Shown here piece by piece: positions 17,756 through 25,942 of a stretch of DNA of 34,634 nt (positions within the stretch are counted from its first letter, which is position 1; every line of letters begins with the position of its first letter). This DNA comes from Variovorax ginsengisoli (GTDB lineage Bacteria > Pseudomonadota > Gammaproteobacteria > Burkholderiales > Burkholderiaceae_C): positions 1 through 34,634 of the forward strand of contig NZ_JAUJZH010000051.1 of the NCBI RefSeq assembly GCF_030486595.1. The letters run 5' to 3'. The notes beneath the pieces were generated by a model. The model worked only from the letters and a program-made list of their open reading frames with translations, searched no databases and was not told the DNA's origin. The position numbers and the translations under genes were made by a program.

Positions 17756-19216
17756 TTATGACGGGAGCGGATGACCGGTCAACAACCCCACCATGCCGGG
17801 GGTGGGCTGGCCGATCACGATGCCCCCATCAGTGATCTCGTAAGGTCGAAGTTCATGGCTGTGGTCGCTGTTGCGAATCTTGACCACGGCCATGACGCGC
17901 TTGAGCTGACCTTCGAGCTCGACGTAGCGCTGCACGATGATCGCGTCCGTGAGGAATGCCGCGCCGTAGGGGCTGAAGCGCAGGTCGGTATAGCGGTCTT
18001 CCAACTCGGAAATCATCAGGACGGCGGCCCCCATGCCTGTCAGCACCGCAATCATCCGATGCAGCGACTCCCGGAAATCTTCCCGGAAGCTTGGCGCCAA
18101 CGCGAGCTCGAACCCCGAGATGGAATCGATGACGACGCGCGTTGCGCCGGTGCGCCCGATCAGTTCGGTCAACGCATGGAGGGTCTCGTCTATCGACAGG
18201 TCGAGCGCGCGCGTATCGATGACGCCCACTTCGCCACTGGCGATGAGTTCATCCAGTCGCACCTGATGCGATCGCGCCGGGCTCTTCTCGAAGGCCGCGA
18301 TGACTCCCTTCTCACCCGCCCTCGCTCCCTCCGCCAGGAAGGCTGCGGCAAGCTGCGATTTGCCCGAGCCGGAGGGACCTGCGACCAGCAAAGAATAGCC
18401 AACCGGTAGCCCGCCCCCCATCAAATCGTCCAGCAATGGCACGCCCATGGAGAGACGAGCAGGAGCGGCGTCGAGGCCGCCGGCTCTGCTTTCAGGCACC
18501 GTTGCTCTCACGGCGATGGTGCGCGGAAAGATCTGGACGCCGTCGTCGCTGATGCGAAAGGTGTGAAGGCCTGGAATGGTCGCGTGGCCTCGCATCTTCA
18601 TGATCTGAAGCTTGCGAACGACCGAATTCCGCTCGATGGACTGGGCCATCCACACGATGCCGTCCGCGACGGTGAAGATGGGGTTGGCTTCGCTCTCGAA
18701 AGCGACGTACTCCCCGATCAGGAAGGTCGTGGCTTCCCACGTCGTCAACAGCATGCCGAGACGCTGCACGAAGTGCTGCAGATCCATCTCATCCCTGCCG
18801 GCGCTCTTTGCCGACTGGATGACGGATCGAAACGAGTCCACCATCACCAGGGACGGCCCGAAACGCTCGACCTCTTCCACGATCCGGTTCAGGACGCGGT
18901 CGTAGTCACCGGCCACGATTTCATCAGCCAGGTTGATGAACCGAATCGAGTCGTTTACCTTGGCAGCGTCGAAGAAGTTGTATTGCTGCTGGTAGCGCAG
19001 CATCTTCAGTGGTGGCTCACCGAGGACGGTGAAGAAGATGGCGCGCCGGTCCGGGTTGGCCAGCGCGAACATGATCTGGTGCGCGAGGGTCGTCTTGCCC
19101 GACCCTGGTGCTCCCGCGATCAGGTTGAAAGAAAATTCCGCCAGCCCGCCGCCGAGCAGCGCGTCCAAGCCCGGCACGCCGGTGGGCAGTCGTCGGATGA
19201 CAACCTTGTTGGTCAT
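17756..19216 (-). CDS. KaiC-like double-domain RecA ATPase
   Basis: A 486-residue protein with two KaiC/RecA domains. Domain 1 has Walker A GAPGSGKTT (35-43) and Walker B VMVD (Asp127). Domain 2 has Walker A GPSGSGKS (280-287) and Walker B VVID (Asp364). Each domain keeps one glutamate of the usual EE pair (LGEPP, AAFEKSP). The Ser-Thr autophosphorylation pair of cyanobacterial KaiC (STITD) aligns with AFLTD here, so clock-type phosphorylation at those sites is not possible. No kaiA or kaiB is nearby. It probably acts as an ATP-driven signalling oligomer for the downstream hybrid kinase. Its ATG directly follows the TAA of the upstream small gene, which indicates translational coupling. Confidence 0.92.
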   Translation of the reverse strand: MTNKVVIRRLPTGVPGLDALLGGGLAEFSFNLIAGAPGSGKTTLAHQIMFALANPDRRAIFFTVLGEPPLKMLRYQQQYNFFDAAKVNDSIRFINLADEIVAGDYDRVLNRIVEEVERFGPSLVMVDSFRSVIQSAKSAGRDEMDLQHFVQRLGMLLTTWEATTFLIGEYVAFESEANPIFTVADGIVWMAQSIERNSVVRKLQIMKMRGHATIPGLHTFRISDDGVQIFPRTIAVRATVPESRAGGLDAAPARLSMGVPLLDDLMGGGLPVGYSLLVAGPSGSGKSQLAAAFLAEGARAGEKGVIAAFEKSPARSHQVRLDELIASGEVGVIDTRALDLSIDETLHALTELIGRTGATRVVIDSISGFELALAPSFREDFRESLHRMIAVLTGMGAAVLMISELEDRYTDLRFSPYGAAFLTDAIIVQRYVELEGQLKRVMAVVKIRNSDHSHELRPYEITDGGIVIGQPTPGMVGLLTGHPLPS

Positions 19217-19627
19217 TTAGAGGTTCTCCTGGGAGGACTGGTCAGCACCGTGCGTGCTCCAAGCCGAAATCAACATGCGAAGGGTCAATGGTTCGCCGAT
19301 CAGGGAAATGAGGTGGTCGACCAGGGCGAAAATGAGGGTCTCCCCTGCAAACAGGCAATCAGCGGTCGGGCGTGCCGCCAGGTCGTCGTGCAACGCCACG
19401 AGCAGTGTTTCGGGCGCGGCGGCGGGTGGCGCGGTCCAATCCAGCTTCGAGCGCGTGCGATGTACGGCGTGCACAACCAGTGCCGCCGACGCCTGAGCGC
19501 CCACAACCAATGCAAGCTCGGCGTGAAGCAAACGCAAAAGAGTAGTCGTGGCCTCAGCAATGGGGCCCGGGTCAGAGCCGTCGCCGTAGCGTTCAGATAG
19601 CGCCTGCTTGATGATGTCTTCGCGCAT
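19217..19627 (-). CDS. small helical protein, first gene of the KaiC operon
   Basis: A 136-residue protein of unknown function. The ATG at 19627 has GGAGG four bases upstream; the frame continues further 5' but without such a site. The sequence is almost all helical and leucine/alanine-rich (EATTTLLRLLHAELALVVGA; LLVALHDDLAARPTADCLFA; FALVDHLISLIGEPLTLRML), with no signal peptide and no DNA-binding motif. It is not KaiB: no thioredoxin-like fold or KaiB motif is visible. Its stop codon touches the kaiC-like start, so it likely belongs to the same complex or pathway. Confidence 0.7.
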   Translation of the reverse strand: MREDIIKQALSERYGDGSDPGPIAEATTTLLRLLHAELALVVGAQASAALVVHAVHRTRSKLDWTAPPAAAPETLLVALHDDLAARPTADCLFAGETLIFALVDHLISLIGEPLTLRMLISAWSTHGADQSSQENL

Positions 19628-20067
19628 GGCCCTCCGGCTTGGGTATGGAAATCCATTGTCGGGCAATTGAGCCCAGCTCGGCATGCCCCTAGAGCCTATC
19701 CGCAAGTAGCTTTTATCATGCGGGGAACGACATTCCGGGCGTTCATCCCGCGCAAGGGCCGGACCGCTGCTTTTGAGCAAGAATGCTGCACCGCCGCAAC
19801 CACTGCCAGTTGGTCAACGGATTCCGAACGAGACGCTGGGGCAGAAATCAGGCCTGATGTTCGACAAGCTTCGCTCGGGGTTCCCTCACCTTGCTCGCTG
19901 CGCACAGGTGGCTCAATCTAAGCGGCTCTAAATCTGTGGCGCGGCGCCCCGCCCGCACTGGATGACGGCTTCCTTTCGTCAGCTAGCGGTCGCCGCTCGT
20001 CAAATGGGCAGCGGCTGCTCGTGGCTGGTGGCCCCCGTGCGCCACGGTTTCCAGCCCATCGATAGCA
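19628..20067. other. about 440 bases without a gene; possible IS-end relic
   Basis: This is the region upstream of the KaiC operon and should contain its promoter, but I see no convincing -35/-10 pair. AGAGCCTATCCGCAAGTAG at 19691-19709 resembles the terminal sequence AGAACTTATCCGTAAATAG of the IS5-type element at the right end of the window (34528-34546). It may be a relic of a related element's end. No family-like reading frame was found. Confidence 0.35.
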
Positions 20068-20430
20068 TCAGCCCAGTGCAATCATCGGCTCAGCGCCGAA
20101 CACCTCGACCGGCATCAGTCGCATGATCTGCCTTTCCACGTCCATGGTGCGCGCGAGCCACTGATCGACGTCGCCCAGCTTGATCGCGATCAGCGAGCGC
20201 TTGTCCTGCTCGGCGCGCCGGAACTGCCACCACTTGTTTTCCCGCTCTCCCAGTTTGGATCGTCGAAGCTGGCCGCTGTGCGCTCGTAGCCGGAGGCTTC
20301 CCGCGCGCTCCGGATGGACGGACCGGTGCACGAGGAAACACTTGGCGCGGCAGGCGCAGTTGGTTGTGCGGCCGATGTGCCAGAAGCGCTCGACTTCCCA
20401 CTCCTCCGGCGTCTCGTATCGGTTGCAAAT
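20068..20430 (-). pseudogene. SRAP-family (YedK/HMCES, SOS response-associated peptidase) gene, internally deleted and frameshifted
   Basis: SRAP proteins crosslink to abasic sites in single-stranded DNA through Cys2. Minus-strand frames carry CNRYETPEEWEVERFWHIGR (the N-terminal catalytic Cys region). After shifts follow GPSIRSAREASGYER, SFDDPNWESGK, then KWWQFRRAEQDKRSLIAIKL and DVDQWLARTMDVERQIMRLM ending VEVFGAEPMIALG at 20068. Family members are about 220 residues. Here two internal blocks are missing (after GYER and after FRRA) and at least two frame changes occur. The expected ATG before the Cys is ATT (20428-20430), although a strong AAGGAGG with ATG lies further upstream at 20507 in another frame. 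The order of motifs makes the identity solid. Confidence 0.72.
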
Positions 20431-20507
20431 CGGCGCATTTTGGCGGAAGAGTCGCCTTCCAAGATGCACATCTCGTTCAGCACTGGTTCAGAGATTCGCT
20501 CCATCAT

Positions 20508-20890
20508 CTGGACCTCCTTCGACCAACCATTGGTCTTGCCCGCTTCGCCGGGTTTTTTCGTTTCACTGCTCGATGGCTGATCGACTCCGAGTCCTGGACC
20601 GAGGGCGCATTTCCCAGTGCATCAGCGCGATCTCGCGCAATGGGATAGAAGTGTGTCGGCTTCAACCGGCTGTGCGAAATCCAAGCATGGACCTGAGAAA
20701 TTGGCAGAAAAGGCACGAGTGGATCGCCCATCCTTAAGTCGTGATCGCCGAGTCGTTGTGGACCCAGATCACGGCAACCACTCTATGATCGCCGTGCGCC
20801 AAGTGAAGCCTGACCTACTTGTATCTCGGCATGATCGCACCCGCGCACACCAATGAAGCGCGCAGCGCACTCGTTCACTGTGGTCGGCAC
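20508..20890. other. about 380 bases without a recognisable gene
   Basis: It holds the AAGGAGG site facing the broken SRAP gene (20513-20519, minus strand) and a rho-independent terminator pointing right (20539-20558). Beyond 20560 only short frames occur on either strand, none with a family-like pattern. Confidence 0.35.
20539..20558 (+). terminator. rho-independent terminator, plus strand
   Basis: CCCG-cttcgc-CGGG hairpin followed directly by TTTTTT. It faces rightward, yet no plus-strand gene ends just before it. It may have served a gene now lost, or it may protect the region from read-through. Confidence 0.55.
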
Positions 20891-21160
20891 TTAGTACTGC
20901 CCCTGCCCGTCTCCGGTGCGGTCATGAACCCAGCGCATTGCCTGCTGCTCGGCGTGACGGGTCGCTTCAGCCTCGGTCCCATACACAATTTCCTCCGTGT
21001 CGTTGGGCAGTCGCGTCTCTTCCTCATCCGCGGGAGTCCGAACAAGAAGGACGATGGGCCGATAGCCGCCGCGGACGGGCTCTGTGCCTAGCTCAAAGCG
21101 AAAGCCGCGGTATTCGAGCGAGTGGCCATCGGAGATCGGAGTGCTGGGGTTTGTGGGCAT
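20891..21160 (-). CDS. small conserved-looking hypothetical protein
   Basis: An 89-residue protein starting MPTNPSTPISDGHSLEYRGF at 21160, with AGAGG eight bases upstream. The frame continues 46 codons upstream without a better site. The core LEYRGFRFELGTEPVRGGYR, then IVLLVRT and a C-terminal helix rich in Ala/Glu (EAEATRHAEQQAMRWVHD), resembles the small alpha/beta domains common in Burkholderiales hypothetical proteins (DUF6566-like). The DUF assignment is tentative. No signal peptide. Confidence 0.6.
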   Translation of the reverse strand: MPTNPSTPISDGHSLEYRGFRFELGTEPVRGGYRPIVLLVRTPADEEETRLPNDTEEIVYGTEAEATRHAEQQAMRWVHDRTGDGQGQY

Positions 21161-21300
21161 GATTCGCGCCTCTTGGGAACTTCCTAGATGGTGCCCAAGG
21201 GTAATGGCACCGGCATGCAGGCCAGCGCAGGGCCTGCTTGAAGGACAGCGCGCCGCAGATCGTGAATCGCCTTCAAGGAGCGCGCGCGGTGATGGCACCC

Positions 21301-21651
21301 CTATTCGAAATCTCCGGTGCTGAGCTTCAACGGGTTCTCTGTCGAGTACACGTCTCCCGCTGGAGCCAGCTCCAACACCTTCGCATTGATGGTCTCACCG
21401 TGCTGAAGGTAGGCCTCGGCAAGGCCTTTGTCGCCCGGCCCTGCTCCAAAGTGGTCTTCCATCGTCTCTCGCGTGATGCGCACCGGTATGGAACCACCAG
21501 CCCGCGTGACGCGGAAGGTCAGCCATCCGCCCTTGTCTTCGAGGTTGGCAAAGCCGCTCACCGGCGCGGCGCCCGCGCTACCCAAGCCCGCAGGGGATTT
21601 CTCGACGCCTGCCTCTGCGTCCGGGGTCAAAGGATTTCGTTGCTCAGTCAT
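21301..21651 (-). CDS. hypothetical protein, DUF1488-like C-terminal part
   Basis: A 116-residue protein starting MTEQRNPLTPDAEAGVEKSP at 21651 with a strong GGAGG seven bases upstream, which decides the start within a longer open frame. The N-terminal 35 residues are disordered (Pro/Ala/Gly/Glu). The C-terminal part VPVRITRETMEDHFG-type stretch (actual text SIPVRITRETMEDHFGAG) resembles DUF1488 proteins, which carry a V.C.V..EALEDHFG-like segment. Function unknown. It lies directly downstream of an IS5 remnant on the same strand. Confidence 0.6.
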   Translation of the reverse strand: MTEQRNPLTPDAEAGVEKSPAGLGSAGAAPVSGFANLEDKGGWLTFRVTRAGGSIPVRITRETMEDHFGAGPGDKGLAEAYLQHGETINAKVLELAPAGDVYSTENPLKLSTGDFE

Positions 21652-21842
21652 TGGGCCCTCCAGTTCGATGGAACCTGTCGAAAGGTGCCACGAATCATGG
21701 GCCTGCGATGCAAGCCGCATTGCGGAGTGAATGCAGGACGACACCCCAAAGGAGGTCTTTCTGTAACCCGGCGCCTTGGCCAGCGCCACCGCTCGCGCCA
21801 AGGCCGAGGTCCGGAACCGGCAATTGCGGCACCGGCCCAACA

Positions 21843-22265
21843 GGTGCCCGCGCGCATCAGAAGGCCTTGCTCGGCAAGATGGTCGTTGGTCTCCTCGAAC
21901 ACCGCCTTGCTGAGGTCGTTGTCCAGCAGCAGGCGTCTGAACTTCGGCAGCGTGGTGGCGTCGGGCACCGGCTCCCGCGAGAGGCCGATCCCCACGAAGT
22001 CGCGCAGCGCCTGGCTGTCGTGCAGCGCGTCCTCCAGCGCCTCGCCGGCCAGGCCGTACCACTGCTGGAGGCCGTACATGCGCAGCATCCGGGGAACGCC
22101 GATCGGCTCTCGGCCGACGCGCCCGCGAGTGGGGTACAGCGGCTCGATCACGGCAATCAGACGAGACCACGGCTCGACGCGCTCCATGTCAGCCAAGAAC
22201 TTCTCGCGCCGCGTGCGCTTCTTCTTCATCGCGTACTCGGCGGTGGCAAAGCTGCGTTGGTTCAT
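21843..22265 (-). pseudogene. IS5-family transposase, N-terminal fragment
   Basis: About 140 residues from an ATG at 22265: MNQRSFATAEYAMKKKRTRR, RVEPWSRLIAVIEPLYPTRG, MLRMYGLQQWYGLAGEALED, PVPDATTLPKFRRLLLDNDL, GLLMRAGT. This is the N-terminal half of IS5-group transposases (E. coli IS5 InsH pattern). Homology ends at about 21843, just before the first catalytic aspartate (the VDATII segment of the family), so the DDE core is missing. The reading frame continues as nonsense into the promoter area of the next gene. Confidence 0.85.
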
Positions 22266-22613
22266 CTCGGTGGTGCTGTGACTTGCGATGCCTTCACGCA
22301 TGCACGGGCCGTGGCCGCAGCGACCTATTGATCAGCGTTGCCTTAACCCTCGGCTCACCAGAATCCGCCAAAGCGGCGAGGCCCCCTCGCTTCCCCTCTC
22401 TATATTGAGGTTTGAGGTGAGCTTCCAAAGTAGACGAGCCGGTCACGAACGAAAGGCAGAAAGTCAGCTTTCAATGATCGCCGTCGTTTGCCCTAGAAAT
22501 TCGACCGGCCGCAACCAGTCTGAAGTACGCGCTCGAATCCGGTCCCTCGAACTGGGCCTACCGGGCCAGAACCAGTCGTTCGCGGGCGCGTCTCTCCTCT
22601 GAACGGATGACGC
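22266..22613. other. about 350 bases without a gene
   Basis: It should include the outer end of the IS5 remnant, but no clear inverted repeat is visible. The rest contains only short frames. I see no regulatory motif that I can support. Confidence 0.35.
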
Positions 22614-22925
22614 TCAGATTGGGATTTCGTAAGCCTGATTGCTACGCACCCAGGTTGCCAATCCCGCCTCGACGTTCTTGGCACGCCAAGCAGCGAAGTT
22701 CGGGTCGTTGTTGAGGGCGTCGAGGGTGGCCCCTAGTTTCGCGGTCGATTCGGAACGCGCGACGAAAGTCATGTTCCCAACCTCACCAACTTGCACACTC
22801 CAAAGGCTCACATCCGCGCCATGCTTCCTCCACATTTCGGCAGCTTCTTTAATAATCCCGAGCAGGTCTTGCATCTTGGTGCCCGGGTTGGGTTTGAATA
22901 CATACTGAACAACAGCAGCTGACAT
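22614..22925 (-). CDS. small alpha/beta-barrel-like hypothetical protein
   Basis: A 103-residue protein starting MSAAVVQYVFKPNPGTKMQD at 22925, with AAGGAG seven bases upstream. The layout (beta strand, helix IIKEAAEMWRKHGADVSLWS, strand VGNMTFVARSES, helix LGATLDALNNDPNFAAW) is that of the ferredoxin-like dimeric alpha/beta-barrel superfamily, which includes ABM, NIPSNAP and Dabb proteins. I cannot name the subfamily or a substrate. The gene looks intact and isolated. Confidence 0.65.
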   Translation of the reverse strand: MSAAVVQYVFKPNPGTKMQDLLGIIKEAAEMWRKHGADVSLWSVQVGEVGNMTFVARSESTAKLGATLDALNNDPNFAAWRAKNVEAGLATWVRSNQAYEIPI

Positions 22926-23787
22926 GTGTGACTCCTTGCTGACCTCAGGCCGTGCGAAATGGGCGGCCCGGACCATTTAGCGGCCGACGCTCATCAATAG
23001 TCAATTTGTATTACATACTGGAATGTTCAGGGGGTTTGGCTTGCTGCAGGTCCAATGGGGCTCGGGTCCCTGCGCGCGGGTTCGTCGCCGCGAGAGGCCA
23101 TGGCTAGGGTGCCCGACAGCTCTCGAGCGTCCGCACAGATGGGACCTCTCCTTGGACTTGAGCTGCGCCACATGCACTATGAACTTGCGGAGGCCTCGGC
23201 TTGAGGTCTGGACACCAAATGACAAGGCACGCGAGACATGTACGACTCCGACCTACCTGCCATTGAGCGTTACAACGCGAGAGTAAGCGGGAATATCGCT
23301 TGCATCCCGAAATGGGGCCGTCCCCGCACGAGCTGAACATCGACACCGCACCGGTCGTGCGGCTCTTGGCGAATCCTTACGTACCGAGGGAACCTCAGCC
23401 CCACTCGACCCGGCGAGACAACCGTCTGTCTTCCCGCCGCACATTTCGGGTGCACTCCGCCGGAACTGAGGGGCGGCGCGGCGACGGCGACCGCGAAGCG
23501 GTGGGCATGGCCGCCCGTCGTTCAGCGGTGCAGGTCAGCCGTGCGCAGTCAGTCGCCGACGTCGGTCTCTCCGTCGTTCGGCGCAGCAGTTCGAGCGGCG
23601 GCAACCAGTCGAATTCGGGAGCTGATCGCGCCACTGCGACTGGCCGGGTCGACGAGCGACAACCTGCCGGTCGCGAAGCAAAACCCAGCCGTCCGCTCTC
23701 ATGGGTTTCCGACTTCGCCAGAGAAATCCGACTAGAAGCAACAAGCTGATCCGTAATCCAGGTCAAGGACGCCAAGCAAGCGTGAAA
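22926..23787. other. about 860 bases without a recognisable gene
   Basis: This is the largest gene-free stretch. Frames of 60-150 codons exist on both strands but have the Arg/Ser/Pro-rich composition of noncoding GC-rich DNA. A half-site of the TCTGTGCG motif lies at 23132-23139 (CGCACAGA) without a matching arm. Nothing else could be supported. Confidence 0.4.
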
Positions 23788-24054
23788 TCACACCGCTCCA
23801 TTCACCGCATGCTTCAAGGACTTGCCAGCAGTGAACTTCACGGCCTTGCTCGCCTTCATAGTCACAGGCTCGCCGGTTGGCGGATTGCGACCCGAACGTT
23901 CGGCGCGGTTCGAAACGATGAAGTTGCCGAAGCCAACCAACTGCACGCCCTCGCCTTTGGCCAAGGCGCCGGCCAGGTTCTCGAGCGCGGAATCCAAAGC
24001 TCGGGCAGCGTCGGCCTTGGTGAGGTTGGTATCCGCGGCGATGGCTTCAGACAC
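23788..24054 (-). CDS. HU-family DNA-binding protein
   Basis: An 88-residue histone-like protein that bends and compacts DNA as a dimer. The core is well conserved: LTKADAARALDSALENLAGA, the GFGNF turn, the beta-arm with signature RSGRNPPTGEPV, and the closing KAVKFTAGKSLKHAVNG. The start is odd. The frame is closed by a TAG nine codons upstream and the best start is a GTG at 24054, so the usual opening M-N-K-(S/T)-E-L is replaced by a shorter MSEAIAADTN. No strong ribosome-binding site is seen. The protein lacks three or four N-terminal residues compared with the family but keeps all structural elements, so it may be functional. Confidence 0.82.
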   Translation of the reverse strand: MSEAIAADTNLTKADAARALDSALENLAGALAKGEGVQLVGFGNFIVSNRAERSGRNPPTGEPVTMKASKAVKFTAGKSLKHAVNGAV

Positions 24055-24150
24055 GATTCGTGGCGCACCCTTGAACTAGCCTCCTCGCCACCACAGGCGC
24101 TCAACGCACCCGTGACGCGTCCACACGTACCACGGTTCCACGCTCGGCGG

Positions 24151-24170
24151 GCCGTGCGGCGGCGCACAGA
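24151..24170. promoter_or_regulatory. candidate TGTGC-N6-GCACA operator (site 6)
   Basis: GCCGTGCGGCGGCGCACAGA. The right arm CGCACAGA matches the shared operator perfectly and the left arm GTGCG pairs with it, with the same 4-base centre spacing. It lies 97 bases upstream of the HU gene start and 154 upstream of the small gene at 24324. No good -10 box at the spacing seen for the phasins, so this is a weaker candidate. Confidence 0.35.
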
Positions 24171-24323
24171 CGGGGCCCACGAATCGCCCCATGCTCCAAG
24201 GCGACAGTCAGTCCGGCGCTGGTAGAGGTTGCTTCGGCACCCACTCGCAAGCGTGGTACCTCGATGCCGGCGACTGTCCCAGATTCTCCAGACAAAGAGG
24301 TAACCTGAATTCGGAGCAAAGTC

Positions 24324-24578
24324 ATGGACCCGGCCGCCGGAGCAATGTCTGAGGATTTACTGATCGCGCAAGCCTTGGCTGCACGTCAGCTCGCTCACGA
24401 CAGGATCGTTCTCGCTTTTCGGGAGCAACTGTGCGGCAATGGGCCCGGTCCGTCGGAGGGCGATCTGCTGGCTTTCGCCAGGCATGTCCTTGTGGAGCAA
24501 ACGCTCCTGCATCTGAGGCAAGGGGGCAGCCGAGGTTCGCGCCTGTCGGAGGCATCGCATGGCGAACGCGCAGTTTGA
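24324..24578 (+). CDS. small hypothetical protein
   Basis: An 84-residue helical protein starting MDPAAGAMSEDLLIAQALAA, with GGAG seven bases before the ATG. Nearly all of it is predicted helix (LAARQLAHDRIVLAFREQLC; LLAFARHVLVEQTLLHLRQG). No family recognised. Its end overlaps the next gene by 20 bases, which suggests coupled translation. Confidence 0.5.
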   Translation: MDPAAGAMSEDLLIAQALAARQLAHDRIVLAFREQLCGNGPGPSEGDLLAFARHVLVEQTLLHLRQGGSRGSRLSEASHGERAV

Positions 24579-24765
24579 ACATCACGGGCACCGGGTGACG
24601 ATCGTCGTCTTGCACATCGGGGAGCGTTGGACCTGGTCCTACCAAATCCACGACCGGATACCTGTCGCGAATGTCGAAACCGGTGCACGCACTGAGGGAG
24701 CGGCGCTCCACGAGGCAAGGCACGAAGCCATCGCGGCGATCAAGGCGCTCGTCGACAACCCGTAG
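24559..24765 (+). CDS. small hypothetical protein, Burkholderiales type
   Basis: A 68-residue protein starting MANAQFEHHGHRVTIVVLHI, with GGAGG six bases upstream. The pattern of two beta strands with a WTWSY strand, then a C-terminal helix (ALHEARHEAIAAIKALVDNP), recurs in short unannotated proteins of Burkholderiales. Function unknown. It overlaps the preceding gene and runs antisense to the tail of a glycosyltransferase remnant. Confidence 0.55.
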   Translation: MANAQFEHHGHRVTIVVLHIGERWTWSYQIHDRIPVANVETGARTEGAALHEARHEAIAAIKALVDNP

Positions 24766-24769
24766 TCTC

Positions 24770-25016
24770 TGATCGGTGCCCCCGTTCCACTCCCGGCCGG
24801 CCGAGAGGCCTTTGCGTTCTTTAGCGCCCTGCGATAGGTTTCGACATAGCTGGACGCCATCCGTGTGCAGGTATAAGACGAGGCATTGGCGAGTCCGACC
24901 TTGCGCATCTCGTCAGGGCGGGACGCCGATCCTTCGATCCTTGCGGCAATGGCCGCGGCGTCGTCGGGATCAATGTAGGCCGCTCCCTCCCCACCGCTCT
25001 TGTCCCTCGCATGTGT
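24770..25016 (-). pseudogene. glycosyltransferase (GT4-like), C-terminal remnant
   Basis: The minus-strand frame reads GGEGAAYIDPDDAAAIAARI, then DEMRKVGLANASSYT and MASSYVETYRRAL. This is the usual end of GT4-type glycosyltransferases (the G.AA.YVDPDD...A..I segment, then the helix ending Y.RAL). Everything upstream, including the donor-binding E..G motif region and the N-terminal domain, is missing. No start codon in a proper context. Confidence 0.5.
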
Positions 25017-25083
25017 TCGGTATCGAACAGACGCCGATGGCGCCCCTCGCTACCCTATCGTCATTCCATCATCGGGCGACGCA

Positions 25084-25362
25084 ATGTCACTCTCCCTGTT
25101 TGCCGCCGAGACTCTGGTCCTCGACTATCTGAATGGGCGCGTCATGCCCGACGCCCCGCACCGCGCTTTCGTTCTCGCGGTCGAGACCAGGCTGGTGAAC
25201 GGCCTGGAGCCACTATTCGACGAGACCCTGTGCGCCGAGATCGATAAAGAGGCCACTGCGCCAGCCATCTGGTCGTCCGAATCCATCTTGAGAGCAGTCC
25301 TGGAGCACAGAGCGGATCTCCGCATGGCCTCACGGCGGATGAGGACACTCCGGTCGGCGTAG
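25084..25362 (+). CDS. small hypothetical protein
   Basis: A 92-residue frame starting MSLSLFAAETLVLDYLNGRV at the ATG at 25084. The frame is open further upstream to 25000, but the sequence there is not coherent. The composition is acidic-helical (ETRLVNGLEPLFDETLCAEI) and ends in a basic tail (RADLRMASRRMRTLRSA). No motif recognised. It precedes the DUF1003 gene by 13 bases, so the two may be cotranscribed. Confidence 0.5.
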   Translation: MSLSLFAAETLVLDYLNGRVMPDAPHRAFVLAVETRLVNGLEPLFDETLCAEIDKEATAPAIWSSESILRAVLEHRADLRMASRRMRTLRSA

Positions 25363-25375
25363 TCGGTTTGCATTC

Positions 25376-25933
25376 ATGCATCAGCTCGACGACATCGCAA
25401 CAAAGCTTCTGGGTTTGCCCTTCGACGACCTCGACGAGCGGACCCGGCGTATCGCGCGACATGTCGCGGAGCGAACGCCCGTTTCGCGCAATGTCGTGCA
25501 GGAGGCCGATGCCGGGCAGTCAAGGGGCCAGCGCGCGGCAGACGCGGTCGCGTCGTTCGGCGGCTCCTGGACCTTCGTCGGACTCTTCGGCGCCACCATG
25601 CTGCTGTGGGTCGCGCTCAATGCCCTGCTCTTCGCGACGCGCGGCACGACCTTCGACCCTTACCCGTTCATCCTGCTCAACCTGTTTCTCTCCATGCTGG
25701 CGGCAGTGCAGGCGCCGATCATCCTGATGTCGCAGAACCGGCAATCCGAGAAGGACCGGATCCATGCGGAACACGACTACGAGGTCAACCTCAAGGCCGA
25801 ACTCGAGATCATGCTGCTGCACGACAAGATCGATCAATTGCGCGAGAGGCAATGGGAAGAACTGCTGGAGATCCAGAAGCAGCAACTTGCGCTGCTGACA
25901 GGGTTGATCGAGAAACGAGCGCAGGTGCCATAG
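25376..25933 (+). CDS. DUF1003 family membrane protein
   Basis: A 185-residue inner membrane protein. The N-terminal third is cytoplasmic. Two transmembrane segments follow at about 64-86 (FVGLFGATMLLWVALNALLF) and 97-117 (PFILLNLFLSMLAAVQAPII). Then comes the hallmark of the family, SQNRQSEKDRIHAEHDYEVN with LKAELEI, and a long C-terminal helix. The role of DUF1003 proteins is unknown. The gene ends nine bases before the operator in front of crp1. Confidence 0.92.
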   Translation: MHQLDDIATKLLGLPFDDLDERTRRIARHVAERTPVSRNVVQEADAGQSRGQRAADAVASFGGSWTFVGLFGATMLLWVALNALLFATRGTTFDPYPFILLNLFLSMLAAVQAPIILMSQNRQSEKDRIHAEHDYEVNLKAELEIMLLHDKIDQLRERQWEELLEIQKQQLALLTGLIEKRAQVP

Positions 25934-25942
25934 CGCCCCCGG

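Noticed and set aside
17756..19216. Circadian clock system
   Set aside because: No kaiA or kaiB is nearby, and the KaiC Ser-Thr phosphorylation pair is absent.
22926..23787. CRISPR or other repeat array in the gene-poor stretch
   Set aside because: No regularly spaced repeat was found. Only short chance repeats are present.
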